Source: Bugulina stolonifera
Taxonomy: Eukaryota > Bryozoa > Gymnolaemata > Cheilostomatida > Bugulidae
Reading direction: 5' to 3'
Assembly: GCA_935421135.1 (NCBI GenBank)
Contig: OW285187.1
Span: forward strand, 32,738,818 to 32,802,817
DNA: 64,000 nt
In this document: positions 25,201 through 47,600 of the stretch, one piece after another
Layout of the letters: each line of letters begins with the position of its first letter
Position numbering within the stretch: position 1 is the stretch's first letter
Program-made: the position numbers and the translations under genes
Notes under the pieces: generated by a model
The model's input: only the letters and a program-made list of their open reading frames with translations
What the model was told of the DNA's origin: nothing
The model's database searches: none

Positions 25201-28200
25201 AGGCTATCATACTGGCCCCTTGCAGTCTTTCATCAACAGTTCTCTCAGCTTTGCATAGTGTTACAAGAGTAGGCAGCACCTGGTAAGTCAACGTACACGA
25301 CTATTAATATTAAGTACACACAGGCTCTTGGTCTGACAAACTTCACACACCACAATCTCAATTGATTTTGACCTAAAGCTAGAAATCCCCTCTCTGCAAT
25401 GAATACTATGAATAGCAGATATACTTAATATGAGGCGCTGGATAATACATAACTTGTATTTATACGTCAACCCACATACACACATATATATCTATACTGC
25501 TTAGTGTTCTACATGAAGTAATAAACTATAGACCTACAAGTACATGATAGCCGTATGTTTGATAGGAATTTTACCGCTCTGCAGACACGCACTCCATACT
25601 TGCCAAGTGTCCCGGGTTTCTCGGGACACCCCCGGGATTTGAAAATTGTCCCTACACTGTCCCAATGTCCTGATTTATACCCCGGGAATTAGGAAATTAC
25701 TGCTCCAAAAAATTTATTTATCAATTTCTTTGGATTTTCCAAAACATAGGCTGAAAAAAGGTTGAGCGTCGCAAATCCTGGGGAATTTTGCTAAATACAA
25801 TGCTACACACCGTTTATTTTCAAAGTAGTTCGATGTCTACTGACTGTCGTGTCTATGCCAATTGCCACTAGTGATAGCCCAAACTCTGACTAATTCCAGA
25901 GCTATATTGGCAGTGTACTAAAGCCTCCCCAACAGTGGATAGCTCAGTGGTTCCCAAATGGGAGGGAATTCCCCCCAAGGGGGGAATTTTCAATTTTCAG
26001 GAGGGGGAATTTCTGATATGCCTTAAATCCCCCAGCTGGCTGCATTTTCAGAAAATGTCATACTAAATTAATATTCAGAGTTATCCTACCATACAACAGC
26101 TGCCAGACGCCTTTCAGGATCAGTTTCTTGAGTTGAAAAATGACTCAAGTGCCAAAGATATGTACGAAGAGAAAGAGATTTCGGTGTTCTGGAGTCTCAT
26201 AGATCAATCATACCCTAAAGTCGCAGAGCTCGCAATACGAACCCTCCTGCCATTTGTGTCTACCTATCTTTGTGAGGCTGGATTCTCGATGCTCTTCAAC
26301 ATCAAAACAAAGCAGCGCAACAAGCTGGATGTTGAACCTGATCTGAGATGTGCCTTATCAAAAACTGCTCCAAATATAAATGAACTTGTGAAGAACAAAA
26401 AATGTCACACCTCACACTAAGTTACTTTATAAATTCATGCTGTTCGTTTGACCATTATAATATCTACAGTACATGTCTGCCTATCTACTTTTTAGCATTT
26501 GTGTGTAGTTTAAAAATAAATTCAGTTTTTGGTAAATAAACTTTTGTGCTGAACATCAAACTTTTCATAAAAAAAACTATAAAACTGTGATATTTGATTA
26601 TTTGAAACCATGTAGATTGTAGAACAAGATCTAACACGCTATGATATATTATATGAAAACAAGTTGGGATGGAATAGGTGGGGAAGGGGGGGGGAATGGA
26701 GGCCATGGTGGTAAGGAAAAGGGGAAATCATCTAACCTAATTGGGAACCACTGGGATAGCTATTTTATATAAACGCTCTAATGTCAATGACAACCACCGC
26801 GCAAATGAAAATTCACTCATTGATATTATAATTATTTGCTTGTACAAAAATAATGTTTCCATTATTAGTAATGTTAATTTAGCTGTTAAGCCAAACAATT
26901 CTCACAGTACAGACAAGCAAAAGACTCGGCAACTTTCAAAATTAAAATCAATGGGTCAAATTTATTTATTTTATTTCTAAATGTAAATTAGGTTTTTAAT
27001 ATCAATATTTATATTATAATTATGCCTTCTGCACCTTCTAGTATTACTGATGGTGGTACCAATGACATAGCCAGGCACACGCTGACCCGGAAGCATATCA
27101 AAGCTGTTGTCTAAAAGCTGTCACGTCACTTAAAAGCTTAGAAGATTTGTTTATTCTCAATGATTCTGAAATTCACAAGACAGGCTTACATTATGATTAT
27201 AATTTTTAATATAATAATAATAAACTTAACTTATGAAAATACTGAATTATTAATATTATTATTATAATTCAGTGTTTTCATAAATAAAGCTATTTATATG
27301 TTTATAATTTAATAAAATGAAACAAAAATTTGGTTTCTAATAAATTTTTATGTTGTAGCAAGTTTTATAGGTCTTCTTTAGATAATCCAACCTGAAGCAC
27401 TCTTTGCAATTTCATTCCTATTCTAATTCTTCTCACCATTTTAAAACCATTCCAATATGCATGTAATATGAACATATTTTTGACCACTAGAGCAGCATAC
27501 AAATACAAGTGAAGTTGCACTAACTACTGTCATTTTAGTGGCTCACAAAAAATATTTCGAATGCGGGATGTGCTCCTCTACCCCTCCCGCACCCTTTCTG
27601 GCAGCCCGCTACGCGGGCTGGCATGGCCTGCGGCCATGTCACCCGTCCTCCCTCTGGTCCGCGCATGTGTCCAGATTTTTTACCCAGGTTACTTGGCAAG
27701 TATGACGCACTCACCTTTAGTGTGATACCCGGGTCTGTACTAGATAAAGCACCTGCTCTCTTCATGTGAACCAAACTAAAACGCACCATAATATAATACT
27801 ATACATTAGCAAACATTTACACTGCAGAGAAACCAAGCAAGGTGTATATAGCAAGCAGATACCATTAGGCAAGTATTACACGCTAGTAGGATATAGTACT
27901 CATAGGGAAATCATTACCATTTGGCAGCTAGTAGTCTTGTAAACAGAGGTCTATCTCTACCCAAGTGTCGGAGCATGGACTGTTTAAGGTCCACCCCATC
28001 CGATGTGGTGGATAACATCTGAGTGGAGACTATCTTATTCTGGTAACACAGTCGAGCATAGAATCTGAGCACAGCCTGCTCGGCCTACAATCAGTAAGTT
28101 ATTATTATGTAGGTAATGTACTGTTAGTCTACATGATTAGGCTTAGAAGAGATGTACCTAATTGTATAAAAAGTCAGAACATTCTATGCACATGCTCAGA

Positions 28201-29401
28201 GCAGACCAGATGAAACAGTCAAGAGCTAAAGAGTTAATGTCCTCAAGTTACTCTACCTTTAGAATATTGGTTTGTAGAGAGGGGAACAAGATCTCTACAG
28301 CTCTCCGACTGTGCAGAAAGTTTTGTTGCTCTTCTTTCTATAACACGAATATGTGCACATGAATATATCTTGTATGCGTACATGCATATGTACTAACAGT
28401 AATATATAATATGTGCACAAGTGTACAATATGACAGATAATAGGGAACAGTGTGTATGACACTTACATTACAGCAGTCAGCCAGTATAGTTGCTACACAT
28501 GTCAGTGAGGTGACAGAAATATCAACTAAGGAGAGCAAGTGTGGAACAATGACAGCATCAGAGTAGACAAAGTCCTTGGGGCAGATAGGAGATTGTACCA
28601 GCGATCTAAGGCAGCAGAGAGACATTTCCACAAACCTGTTGTTATTGTATCCTAATCCTGCAACACAATCAGCACTATTTCCTGTATTTATTGCTGCCAA
28701 GATCACCCATCAATGATTACAAAATTGTATAGCTGACGAGATTCATATTTCCCCCCACACACCACAGATATATAAGACTAAAGCTAGGTCCACACTAGAA
28801 CCGTTTTGGCAACATCTGGTGAGCATTGAGACAAATTAGCTTTTAAACATTCATCTGCACCCCACAACTCGCCTCAAACTTCATCAAAAAATGAGCTTGC
28901 ATAGGCCAACTACTATTACTATTGGAGAATACTACGTACCACTGAGTAGAGTCTTAATAGCACCAGAAGATATGATTGAGAAGACATGTGCTTCTTTACC
29001 CTTTGCCAGACTGCCGAGCACAACAACACACTCCGTTCTAACCGAGAAGGGCTGAGCATCGTCATTAAGTATTTGAAGAAGTTTGTGTACAATACCTTGC
29101 TCCATCACAGAAGCTTTCTGATTCTTACTACCTATCACTTTATTCTTAATTTTACTACAACACAGAACAGAGCACACTAATCTAGATGGTAAGGTAGAGA
29201 AAGTAGATACAAAATACATCGGATGTAACCAAACGAGTGCCTTACAGAATTATGGAGTCACCATAAAGTTGTAGCACATGGGAGGTTGAGAATTAATTAT
29301 GTCATAAATATTAATGATTTTAAAAACGATTATGGATATACTTACATAATCTGTTCTATCAATTGATCTACACTGTCAGCTTGCAGCAATGGAGATTCCA
29401 T
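19277..29401 (-). CDS. ARMC8: Armadillo repeat-containing protein 8
   Basis: ARMC8 is a scaffold subunit of the CTLH/GID ubiquitin ligase. Sixteen exons in transcript order: 29346-29401, 28940-29154, 28467-28657, 28257-28337, 27918-28084, 27715-27775, 25085-25279, 24764-24847, 24468-24632, 23384-23473, 21938-22030, 21588-21773, 21386-21445, 21183-21278, 20837-21003, 19277-19322, giving 650 aa against about 670 in vertebrates. Armadillo repeats run through the whole protein. Nearly invariant blocks include [50 protein letters not shown] and ASITDH. All phases match. The last exon encodes only 14 residues and aligns with the family's short C-terminus. Introns carry at least four transposons and several minisatellites, yet the coding sequence is intact. 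The first exon and the acceptor at 29154 were chosen by similarity. Confidence 0.93.
19537..20751. mobile_element. hAT-like DNA transposon with 5-bp target duplication
   Basis: Element in the last intron of ARMC8. The termini are inverted: CAGGGGCGTA at 19537-19546 and its complement at 20742-20751, with looser similarity inward. It is flanked by direct copies of ATTTC at 19532-19536 and 20752-20756. No transposase frame is seen, so it is non-autonomous. The right end carries a C-rich tract (20680-20712). The 5-bp duplication is shorter than the usual 8 bp of hAT elements but matches the described hAT5 type. Confidence 0.75.
21096..21192. repeat. ~19-bp minisatellite containing an ARMC8 splice donor
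   Basis: Five copies of ctaacacataccatatagt, one of them diverged. On the minus strand the last copy spans the end of the ARMC8 exon 21183-21278 and its donor (TATATG|gtatgt). The other copies repeat that junction within the intron. Confidence 0.85.
22090..22689. mobile_element. Non-autonomous hAT element (600 bp)
   Basis: Inverted termini CAGAGATG (22090-22097) and CATCTCTG (22682-22689) are bounded by a perfect 8-bp direct repeat ACTTGCTT at 22082-22089 and 22690-22697. The interior is rich in caagttac and aactcgag motifs in both orientations and has no transposase. It lies in an ARMC8 intron. Confidence 0.85.
22825..23370. repeat. ~43-bp minisatellite next to an ARMC8 donor
   Basis: About twelve copies of a unit combining tatatacatgtatattatt and gtaacacatatgaatgagg. 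Unit length varies through the TA tract. On the minus strand it starts about 15-20 nt after the donor of exon 23384-23473. Long open frames on both strands here are products of the repeat. Confidence 0.9.
23725..24422. repeat. ~31-bp minisatellite
   Basis: More than twenty copies of a unit with core gatggactatatacagtata and atacagta in an ARMC8 intron, ending about 45 nt from the donor of exon 24468-24632. Small variants (gatgatgatgggctaatta) recur in a higher-order pattern at about 150 bp spacing, suggesting segmental expansion. Confidence 0.9.
24657..24750. repeat. ~27-bp tandem repeat next to an ARMC8 donor
   Basis: About four copies of gttatccatgcacatggtat, the later ones degenerate. On the minus strand the array begins within about 15 nt of the donor of exon 24764-24847. 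Confidence 0.75.
25945..26753 (+). mobile_element. Nested hAT (Charlie-like) element
   Basis: Terminal inverted repeats CAGTGGTTCCCAA (25945-25957) and TTGGGAACCACTG (26741-26753) are the typical hAT/Charlie ends. Perfect 8-bp duplications GGATAGCT occur at 25937-25944 and 26754-26761. It is inserted inside the outer hAT element, so it is younger than it. It carries the 3' end of a hAT transposase at about 26094-26420. Confidence 0.92.
26094..26420 (+). pseudogene. hAT transposase C-terminal fragment
   Basis: An open frame encoding about 108 residues of the hAT C-terminal dimerisation region, with the diagnostic [20 protein letters not shown] and [12 protein letters not shown]. It ends at a natural stop at 26420, about 320 bp before the right terminus. 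The N-terminal BED finger and the catalytic region are absent, so the element cannot supply its own transposase. The sequence resembles the transposon family that gave rise to vertebrate ZBED/SCAND3-type genes. Confidence 0.9.
27231..27283. repeat. Hairpin within the outer hAT element
   Basis: Arms 27231-27250 and 27264-27283 pair at 19 of 20 positions around a 13-nt AT loop. Probably a subterminal or internal foldback of the transposon. Confidence 0.7.
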
Positions 29402-30779
29402 TTTATCCACTTCCTATAATAAAAAATAACTTCTTTTGACAAAAAACTCAATTGGCAGCTAGAGACAAGATCGTAACAGAGCACGGAATTAGTCAACAAT
29501 AGCTTAACACAGTCGTGGTTAGAGGTAAGTTATGGTTGAGTCATGATTGGGTTAGGTGTATCAGAAATTCTCAAAGTTCATGCTTAATATTAATGATTTT
29601 CCTTATGACAGATTTACCGAGCTGTTGTACTCACGTATACTTGGTACTTACTTGGGCTTGCTATATAATTACTATATTATTTTATATTTTAATTTTGTAT
29701 TAAATTATATTATTTTATTTAAATTAAAAACTAAAATAAAAATAAAATAGATTCAGATTGTTCTTATTGCTAGAAATACCAGGCACATGACATTATGTAC
29801 TCAGCAATGTATAGAATAGTTGAGCTTAAAAAGTAATATAGTTAATTATATAGCATATATACATGTATATAAAGTAAGTAGAAGTGTAGCTACTAGTACT
29901 AATTAGTAAATTAAAATTTAAAATTATCTAATTTAATTACTAGGATTAGGTATTTCATTAATTACCATTGTTCCCATCGCAAGATCATGTAGAAATATCT
30001 TGAAAACAGCAAATACCTGGAAGCCTGAGGTGTGTGTAATGTTGGTATAAACTCAGTGAGTAATGATAATGAGTCCAAAAATAAATAAAATCAAAGAAGT
30101 GTTATTCACCGACAATTTTTTGAAGGGATTTTCGCCGCTAATGTTTTTACCTTGACATTTTAAAAGGGAACTGCTTGCTTTAGACTGGTACAAGCAGTCG
30201 TTTACGCGTTGACGCATATTCGTAGTAAAATATATTATTGCTGAGTACGGAAACAAACATAGAGGGGAGATAACTCTATGGACACGAAAAGAAAGATTTC
30301 CTCGATTGAAAACCTTGGGGATCTATTAGTCCGAAATTGCAACAGGCAAAATATATATTTGGTTATCACAAGCGGGATAACTCTACTGGTCCCCAAATAG
30401 ACTAACATTAATTTTGTTGAAGAAAACCTACGTTAAAATAATTTTATTTAATTTATATTTATATTTTATGTTTTCTAAAATTGGTCCTCGTGTCATGTTT
30501 ACTAATTATATCTGTATTTTAGAAAATTTTCCCGTGCTATAATTTTACCTTGGGCAGGAGAAATCTCTGGTTTGTTCTGTTCGTTCTTTTAATAATGTAA
30601 TATAAAATAAAAATAATATATTTTTTATATTTTATTACAATTACTAATAAATAAATATATATTTATATTATATATTTACAATTTTATATTTTTATTTTAG
30701 TGAAATTTAAGTTAAATAATAAATATATTGATGTTTTATTTAAAATTAACATTTAAGTTAATAAAAGTTCAAGCTCAAG

Positions 30780-31651
30780 CTGAAAGTCCAAAGTAAAATG
30801 GAAGTGAATAAACTATAAAGAATTAGAATACTTTTTGCCATGCTATCGCATTTGGCAAAAAGACAAATCTGCCACCCTATAAGCTAGGAGACACACTTCT
30901 TGATTGGACAGAAGAAACTAAACACTTAGAAGTCGTAATGCAAAACAACCTCCATTTTCAAAAGCACATTGCACAGAAGACACAAAAAGCAAGTAGAATC
31001 CTGGGTGTAATAAAATATGCGCTCCATGATGCTCCTAAACGTAGGCATCTCTTAGCATATACCAGTCTCTGTCGCCCGATATTGGAATACGCAGACACTG
31101 TCTGGGATCCTCACCTGAAAAGTACTATACACAGCATTGTAGTGATACAGAATCGTGCTGTGAGATTTATTGCCGGGCTCAAGGGTCGCGAAAGCGTCAG
31201 TGAAGCCCGAGCAGAACTAGGTTTACAAACGCTACAAGAAAGGCGCAGAAACCACAGATTAAACCTCTTAACCCGTATCATAAAAGCTGAAGACAACCAC
31301 AGTGCATTGTTATCAGCCTATGACGAAATTATTAATAATCGCACTGGCATGACAGTGATAATAAGAACTGCAGCCTGTGGTGAACCCACATCTATCTAAA
31401 CAAATTCCAGATGCTACCATCAAAGCTTTTTACCAAAGACTATGCGCGAGATGAGAGGTATCTTGGCTGATGACTAAAAAGTAACGTCTAACAGCGGTAA
31501 TGCTGAAACACCTGGCCAAAACCAAATGCACACTGTTACATTAATGAGGCACTCTACTTACGCCGCCGGTGGTCAAGAGTGTCCTACCTCATCAGAGGTA
31601 AATCAGAGGTACTTATTCTTTATTCACTTCCATTTTACTTTGGACTTTCAG
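30780..31651. mobile_element. 872-bp unit bounded by 33-bp perfect inverted repeats
   Basis: Arm 30780-30812 (begins ctgaaagtccaaagtaaaat) is the exact complement of 31619-31651. A LINE reverse-transcriptase fragment lies between them. I found no target-site duplication outside the arms. It may be a composite or non-autonomous DNA element that captured LINE sequence, or the result of an inverted duplication. Confidence 0.7.
30827..31440 (+). pseudogene. LINE reverse transcriptase, C-terminal fragment
   Basis: The open frame 30827-31399 encodes the region after the RT catalytic core of a CR1/Jockey/RTE-like non-LTR retrotransposon: PPYKLGDTLLDW, ETKHLEVVMQNNLHF, RPILEYADTVWDPH and VIQNRAVRFIAG. 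After the stop at 31397-31399 the same frame continues in degenerate form with SFLPKTMRE, the family's C-terminal signature. The catalytic domain and endonuclease are absent, so this is a dead 5'-truncated copy. The clade is not certain. Confidence 0.85.
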
Positions 31652-31739
31652 CCCGTTATCTATGTATAATAATTTATTTAAATTTAGAAAAAAGTAATAC
31701 AAGCAATAAACAATAACAATAAATCTATTTTATTTTAAA

Positions 31740-32000
31740 AATAAACCAGACTGAGACATCTCTTCACCAGTATCACCACTCCAACAAAGCAGTCATCAAC
31801 AACTACATCCAGAGAGCCAATTTCTCATCAGCTAGAAAACATGTCATACACTACTTCATAGTTCATACTAACTTTGAACACACTCCATTATCAGAGATCA
31901 TTCTTCATTCGTATGGCAAAAGACTGAAATGCTTTACCTGCTGGCAGTCCATTACTGATCCCTCCGCTTGTTTAGCCCCAAAACTGTCAAATTACTTCTT
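31740..32000 (+). pseudogene. Second LINE C-terminal remnant
   Basis: A frame around 31890-31955 reads RSFFIRMAKD, stop, NALPAGSPLL, resembling the SFFxRxxxDWNxLP motif near the end of non-LTR RT proteins with the Trp codon changed to TGA. Upstream codons are frameshifted. It differs from the copy at 30827 and lies outside the inverted repeats. Confidence 0.5.
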
Positions 32001-32377
32001 TTTTATTGCGCACCGGAAACGTTAAACAAATTGCGAAAAACAAATTTCCCCAAGTCACAGCTGGATGCTGGCACTGGAGACTAGGACGACTCAAGGTATA
32101 CCTCTTTCGCTCATTACAAGTCACCTCGTTAGTAGACTTACGTGGATATTGTTGACGTATTTTCCTAGACCGTCTAGGGGCAGCAGTGGTGCATAATTTG
32201 GTCAGGATTCTATTCTTTTCACCACAATCCCATTGCTTATATCTGATTTCTATGCAGGCCTAAGCTCATATTTTATACATAGGCCTAAGCAGTGGACAGA
32301 TCTCCTTAATATAATATGCGAATGTGATTACTTTACTGAAGCTTTAGGATATATACATGTATATATATATACTCAAT

Positions 32378-32430
32378 CTGCATACAGTGTACTGTTTCGG
32401 TGTTTAACACCTCATCAGTGCAGCTCAGAG
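32378..32430 (-). ncRNA. Type I hammerhead ribozyme motif
   Basis: On the minus strand, 5' to 3': stem I strand CTGCA (32423-32419), core CTGATGA (32418-32412), stem II GGTGT-TAA-ACACC, core GAAA (32398-32395), stem III CAG-TACA-CTG, cleavage triplet GTA (scission after 32383), stem I strand TGCAG (32382-32378). All invariant core bases are present and all three stems pair. Beyond the 5-bp stem I, CTC/GAG pairing (32430-32428 with 32374-32372) leaves an internal loop, as expected for the loop-loop contact of natural hammerheads. In animals such motifs usually belong to Penelope-like elements, retrozymes or tandem satellite RNAs. It lies antisense, about 130-180 bp upstream of the SMARCA4 start. 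Confidence 0.85.
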
Positions 32431-32554
32431 ATATGTAACAGGTTTTTTTCTGCGATGAACTGCTCATGAATTTGAATATACTTCAATATTAAAATGAAAA
32501 ATTTACAATTTTAGGCACATCTGTAATTGGAACTAGAAGCAGTTTCATATTGCC

Positions 32555-43518
<10,964 letters not shown>

Positions 43519-44600
43519 AAGAGAAAGTCCAGGTGGAGATTACTACTCGGTATAAAAGATACATAATAGTCAGGATCACTGTGTGTAAGGAACAATATTA
43601 GCTGTGCATGATCACACAATCGTGACCACTTATATAATGATGTAACGGAGGGTTGTTACCACTTGATGTTATAGTATGGACTGTAGAGAAGTATTAGTTG
43701 TTCATGTACATGTAGATTAATAACTGTTATTATGTATAGTCAAAGAAATTGTAACCCAGTAAATCGGCAATTGGTACTGATATAGTAATGCTGTCTTTTT
43801 ATACTTACTATGCTAATTATTAGGATAATACTATGTTATCTCAATTATTCTATGTCTGTTTAACATATATATCATAATCTTTCTTATTCATAGTATTATA
43901 TACACTGACATACCTAGCTATTCATTACACTAATTACATTATGTTAAATTTGTGTTTTTATAATCAACCTCGATCTTTAACATTATTTTGTCTTGTTAAC
44001 ATCACTGTTGTATATAAAGTCAATAACTAAATACAGTACATCTGTTGTAGAATCAACTACTATTAGAATCTTATTTTATTTTCACCATGAAGTTGGTTTT
44101 TTGTGGCAGTGGTAAAGTCTATAGTTTACTCAGTGATGGACTGCAGCACTGATGTACACTGTACCCTATACAGCAGGTGCTCTGAAGTTGGTAGTAATAG
44201 AAATGGGGGTATACAAGCATTTTACTTTACTTTGTTTTAGATACAGGGTGCTCACCTGATTTATTTCTCTTCTAACACTGTTTGCTCAATACAACAACCA
44301 TGTCCTTGTTCAACAACTTGACACTGCAAAACTGCAAAATGCACCTCATACAAATAAAGGGAAGGCAACTTCAATGAGTTCAACAAAAATAAAAACTAAC
44401 TTGTATAAAGTTCAGCCAATTATTCATCGGTTTAGGTTTAAAGTATCTACAATAGCAAACCAAATTTTCAAACGTGTCCCAATATTATTTTTGTAGCATT
44501 TGTTGCTGAAGTGCATGCACACTATCGCGCCAATATTACTGTGAGATCGTTATAGCGGAACAGTAAGACGGTTTATTCATTTCCGTTATAAACACAAATC
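43519..44600. other. Intergenic region, SMARCA4 3' UTR and NOL11-like promoter
   Basis: No coding exon is supported. Sequence near 44515-44560 is relatively CG-containing (cgcgcc) just before the NOL11-like ATG, which may mark its promoter. Confidence 0.45.
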
Positions 44601-47600
44601 ATGGCTACTGCAATAAGTGACACATGGACTGCACTCTCCTTGTCAAATACTGACCAGTTCCTTGGTGTTTCTCTTACAAATGATGCCAGCAATGTTATAC
44701 TCACAGATAGCCAGTCTGTATCTATATATAAGGTGATAACATATAGTAACTTAGCCAGGTGCGACTGGTCTTGTTTACTCATCACACACTCACTCGCTCG
44801 TGCTCCTTGCTCTAACTGAGTGTGACTCTCAGCCAGTGGATTTAAAAAACAAAATTGCAGATCTAACACAATTTATTTAGTATCAACTCATTCTCACGGG
44901 GAATTGTATTGCACTTACGTTATCCATTATATTAATTGCCTACATCACTCCTGGACATTTCTTTCTCATTCCACAGACAATGAAAATTATTCAAATAGAA
45001 GTTGAACTAAAATCTTCATTTTACCAAATTGCACAGGGTGTGGTACTTTTGCTTAGCAACTAAGCAAATTTATTGTAATATGTACAGTGAAGCTAATTAC
45101 TTGTTGTACTTTCCAGGTCAGTGATCAGCAAACAGTGCAGAGTTTTACACTCAAATCAGATGTAAGCTTCTGCTTGGCCACTGTGTTTGATTATGAAGAA
45201 GAGAACTACGTTGGTCTGGTTGAACACTTTGGAAAGAGACGGTTGTGTGTTTGGAGTGATGAAATGTCTGACTATAAAGATTGGAAGAAAAAACTTGTGA
45301 GTAACGTTACATGTATTGCTGGTTTCTATTATCTTGTGCAACAGAACAGGTTGAAATAGCGTATTATTGAAAGATCTTTTTATCTGTGTTCTGTTATTTG
45401 TACCGATGTTGAACGCAGGGTAAGTTTAGCGTTTGAGGATTCAATAGTAAATTACTTTCAAGTCCACTATTAACATAATAAGCGTAGTGATGTGTGTTAT
45501 ACTGTATTATAGCTTCTGACAGAGGTTACAGCTCTAATAGAAGTTGACAACACAGAGCCATTGGTGGTAAAGTCGGATGATTCTATATGTTGGCTATCAA
45601 ATGTGGAGGACTCCTCGCACTCTTTCCAGCTGCTGCCAGGGAAGCTGAAAGGGGAGGACGTTGAGATCGATGCATTCAAGTGCTACAGATATGGTAGTCG
45701 CACTGATCTGGTCTATGTTGTCCACCACAATGTAAGCAGTGTCTATGTTTATTAGTTCCTTGCATACTGAAAAGCTACTGTACTTTTCTATATGATTACT
45801 AGTGCTGAGTTGCATGATTGATTGTTAAATAAGATACTAGAGAGTAGCGTTCTGAATAAAAAGGCTCAACATTGGCGGAGTCAGGCTGAACTTGTGATCT
45901 GGTGCATTAGTCTCCTGGCTGCCATACCAACTATGTACTTTTTGTAAAGCTGTCTGAAATGTTATTATCATATTATGTGATTTTTGGCAAATAGAATATG
46001 TTTGTACAGTCTTTTGGGCAAGGTTCTGAATAATTCATGCTGTGTTTGTACTCTGTAGGGAAATAGTCTAGTCTACCACCTGCAGTTCAACAACAAACAA
46101 GTTTTTGGCGAGCCAACACAACTCTTCACAGAATACACAAACGTCACATGTATTTGTAAATGTTTACCATATTCGGAGTCATCATATCTCGCAACTAGTA
46201 AGTAAATTCGGTCACACTAATCTCCATGTGGTATATTATATGATACTCATTCTATAAGACATCATGTTGGTGTGAGCTAGTAATTTGATAATAAACAGCA
46301 GTACCAGATGTATTTTAAGATTTCATGGTTTATGCCAAATCTTAACACTCGTCCTAGCGTCATGATCATCCTCTTATGATGGACGCTAGGACTAGTGTTG
46401 AAAGATTAGGAATGAATATTGGCACATGATTTGCATCATTGTTCCTCTGTTTCTGAAACGTTACTAAACTGGTGTGCCTATGGTTGAGGCAATGTGTTCA
46501 GCAATAGACAATTACAGATTGGATGTTGATTGTTCTAATGTGTTCAGACAGTAGTACAGTAGGTACAATATATATATTATGTAGGTATATACATGTATTA
46601 TAAAATAATTCAAATTATGAATCACAATTCATGTGGAGTTATTGTCTCCTGTTCTCACAGGGGGTGATAACTCCGCACAAAGTTTTCAAGTAATTTATAA
46701 TTGCTTGCAAGTGCATAATTTGCAAGTTTGAAAATGTTACCTTTGGTGCCCTGGTCTTGGCAGAGGATATTGGGATGGAAATATTGTACTGTACGTAACA
46801 CTCTTATTATATTCGGTAGCTGGAGAGGGTGAGATAGTGAGAGCCACATCAACATCTGTAGAGGTTCTGCACACACTGAGCTCTCAACTGTCTACCCAGT
46901 CTGTGTTGCTCCAGCTACTAGACTCTGATCAACTCCTCATATCTATGGCTGATGCAACTAAACACACTGGTATGTACGAGTATATGTACAATAGGGATAA
47001 AGAGCACAGCTTTTCATATGTGAATGAAATATTCAGCATAGTCAGAGCTATTTGGTTATTATGTGAGAATATTTATACAGACTACACTGATATTTATAAG
47101 GTATACCCATTTTACTGTATCGCTGTGCTGCATTATGTTATGCTTGTCCAGTTTGTTGTGTCATGTAAAGTAATCACTCTTCTAGGAGTGCTTCTCATAT
47201 TCAGTATGAAGTTCAGAACAGTGAGAGTGATCAAGAGACTGGACAGTGAGCTCTGTGGAGACAGTCCACTTACTCTCTTACCTCCATACATACTAACACA
47301 GACAGAGAGGTCATTGCAAGTTCATGCATACAAGTTTACTAAGTTGACACTGAGAAGTATGCTGGGTAGTATGACTGTGTCATCAGCTGATACTACGGCG
47401 GTAAGAAGACCACTTCCTGTCTGCCGTAACTTTGCCTGATCAATTATACTTCCTTTCTTGTGTTTATGGCTATGCTTTCAGTCCTCTATTTCCTGGCCAT
47501 TTCCAATATTGCCATTATTTTTATGGGTTGAAATCTCCATGTATTAAACTTTTACGAAGGTGAAATTCAATCTGTTTTCACGTTACACTGTTCCGTTTGT

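Larger units (their letters stand above)
25595..27704. mobile_element. hAT-type element (outer, host of a nested insertion)
   Basis: The left end CATACTTGCCAAGT (25595-25608) and its complement at 27691-27704 are perfect over 14 bp. Similarity continues inward (CCcGGgT against CCtGGGT). Both are flanked by a perfect 8-bp duplication ACGCACTC at 25587-25594 and 27705-27712. After subtracting the nested element about 1.3 kb remains, without a transposase. An internal hairpin lies at 27231-27283. The right target duplication sits inside the splice donor of ARMC8 exon 27715-27775. Confidence 0.9.
29402..32554. other. Transposon-rich spacer between ARMC8 and SMARCA4
   Basis: The two genes are divergent here. 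The spacer is strongly AT-rich (29600-30000 and 30420-30760 especially). It holds LINE fragments, a 33-bp inverted repeat pair and a hammerhead ribozyme motif, each listed separately. Promoters of both genes should lie within it, but none can be pinpointed. Confidence 0.6.

Noticed and set aside
30827..31440. Retroviral or Penelope reverse transcriptase near the hammerhead ribozyme
   Set aside because: The motifs are those of the C-terminal part of non-LTR LINE proteins; no GIY-YIG domain, LTR or gag/env sequence is visible, so it cannot be tied to the ribozyme.
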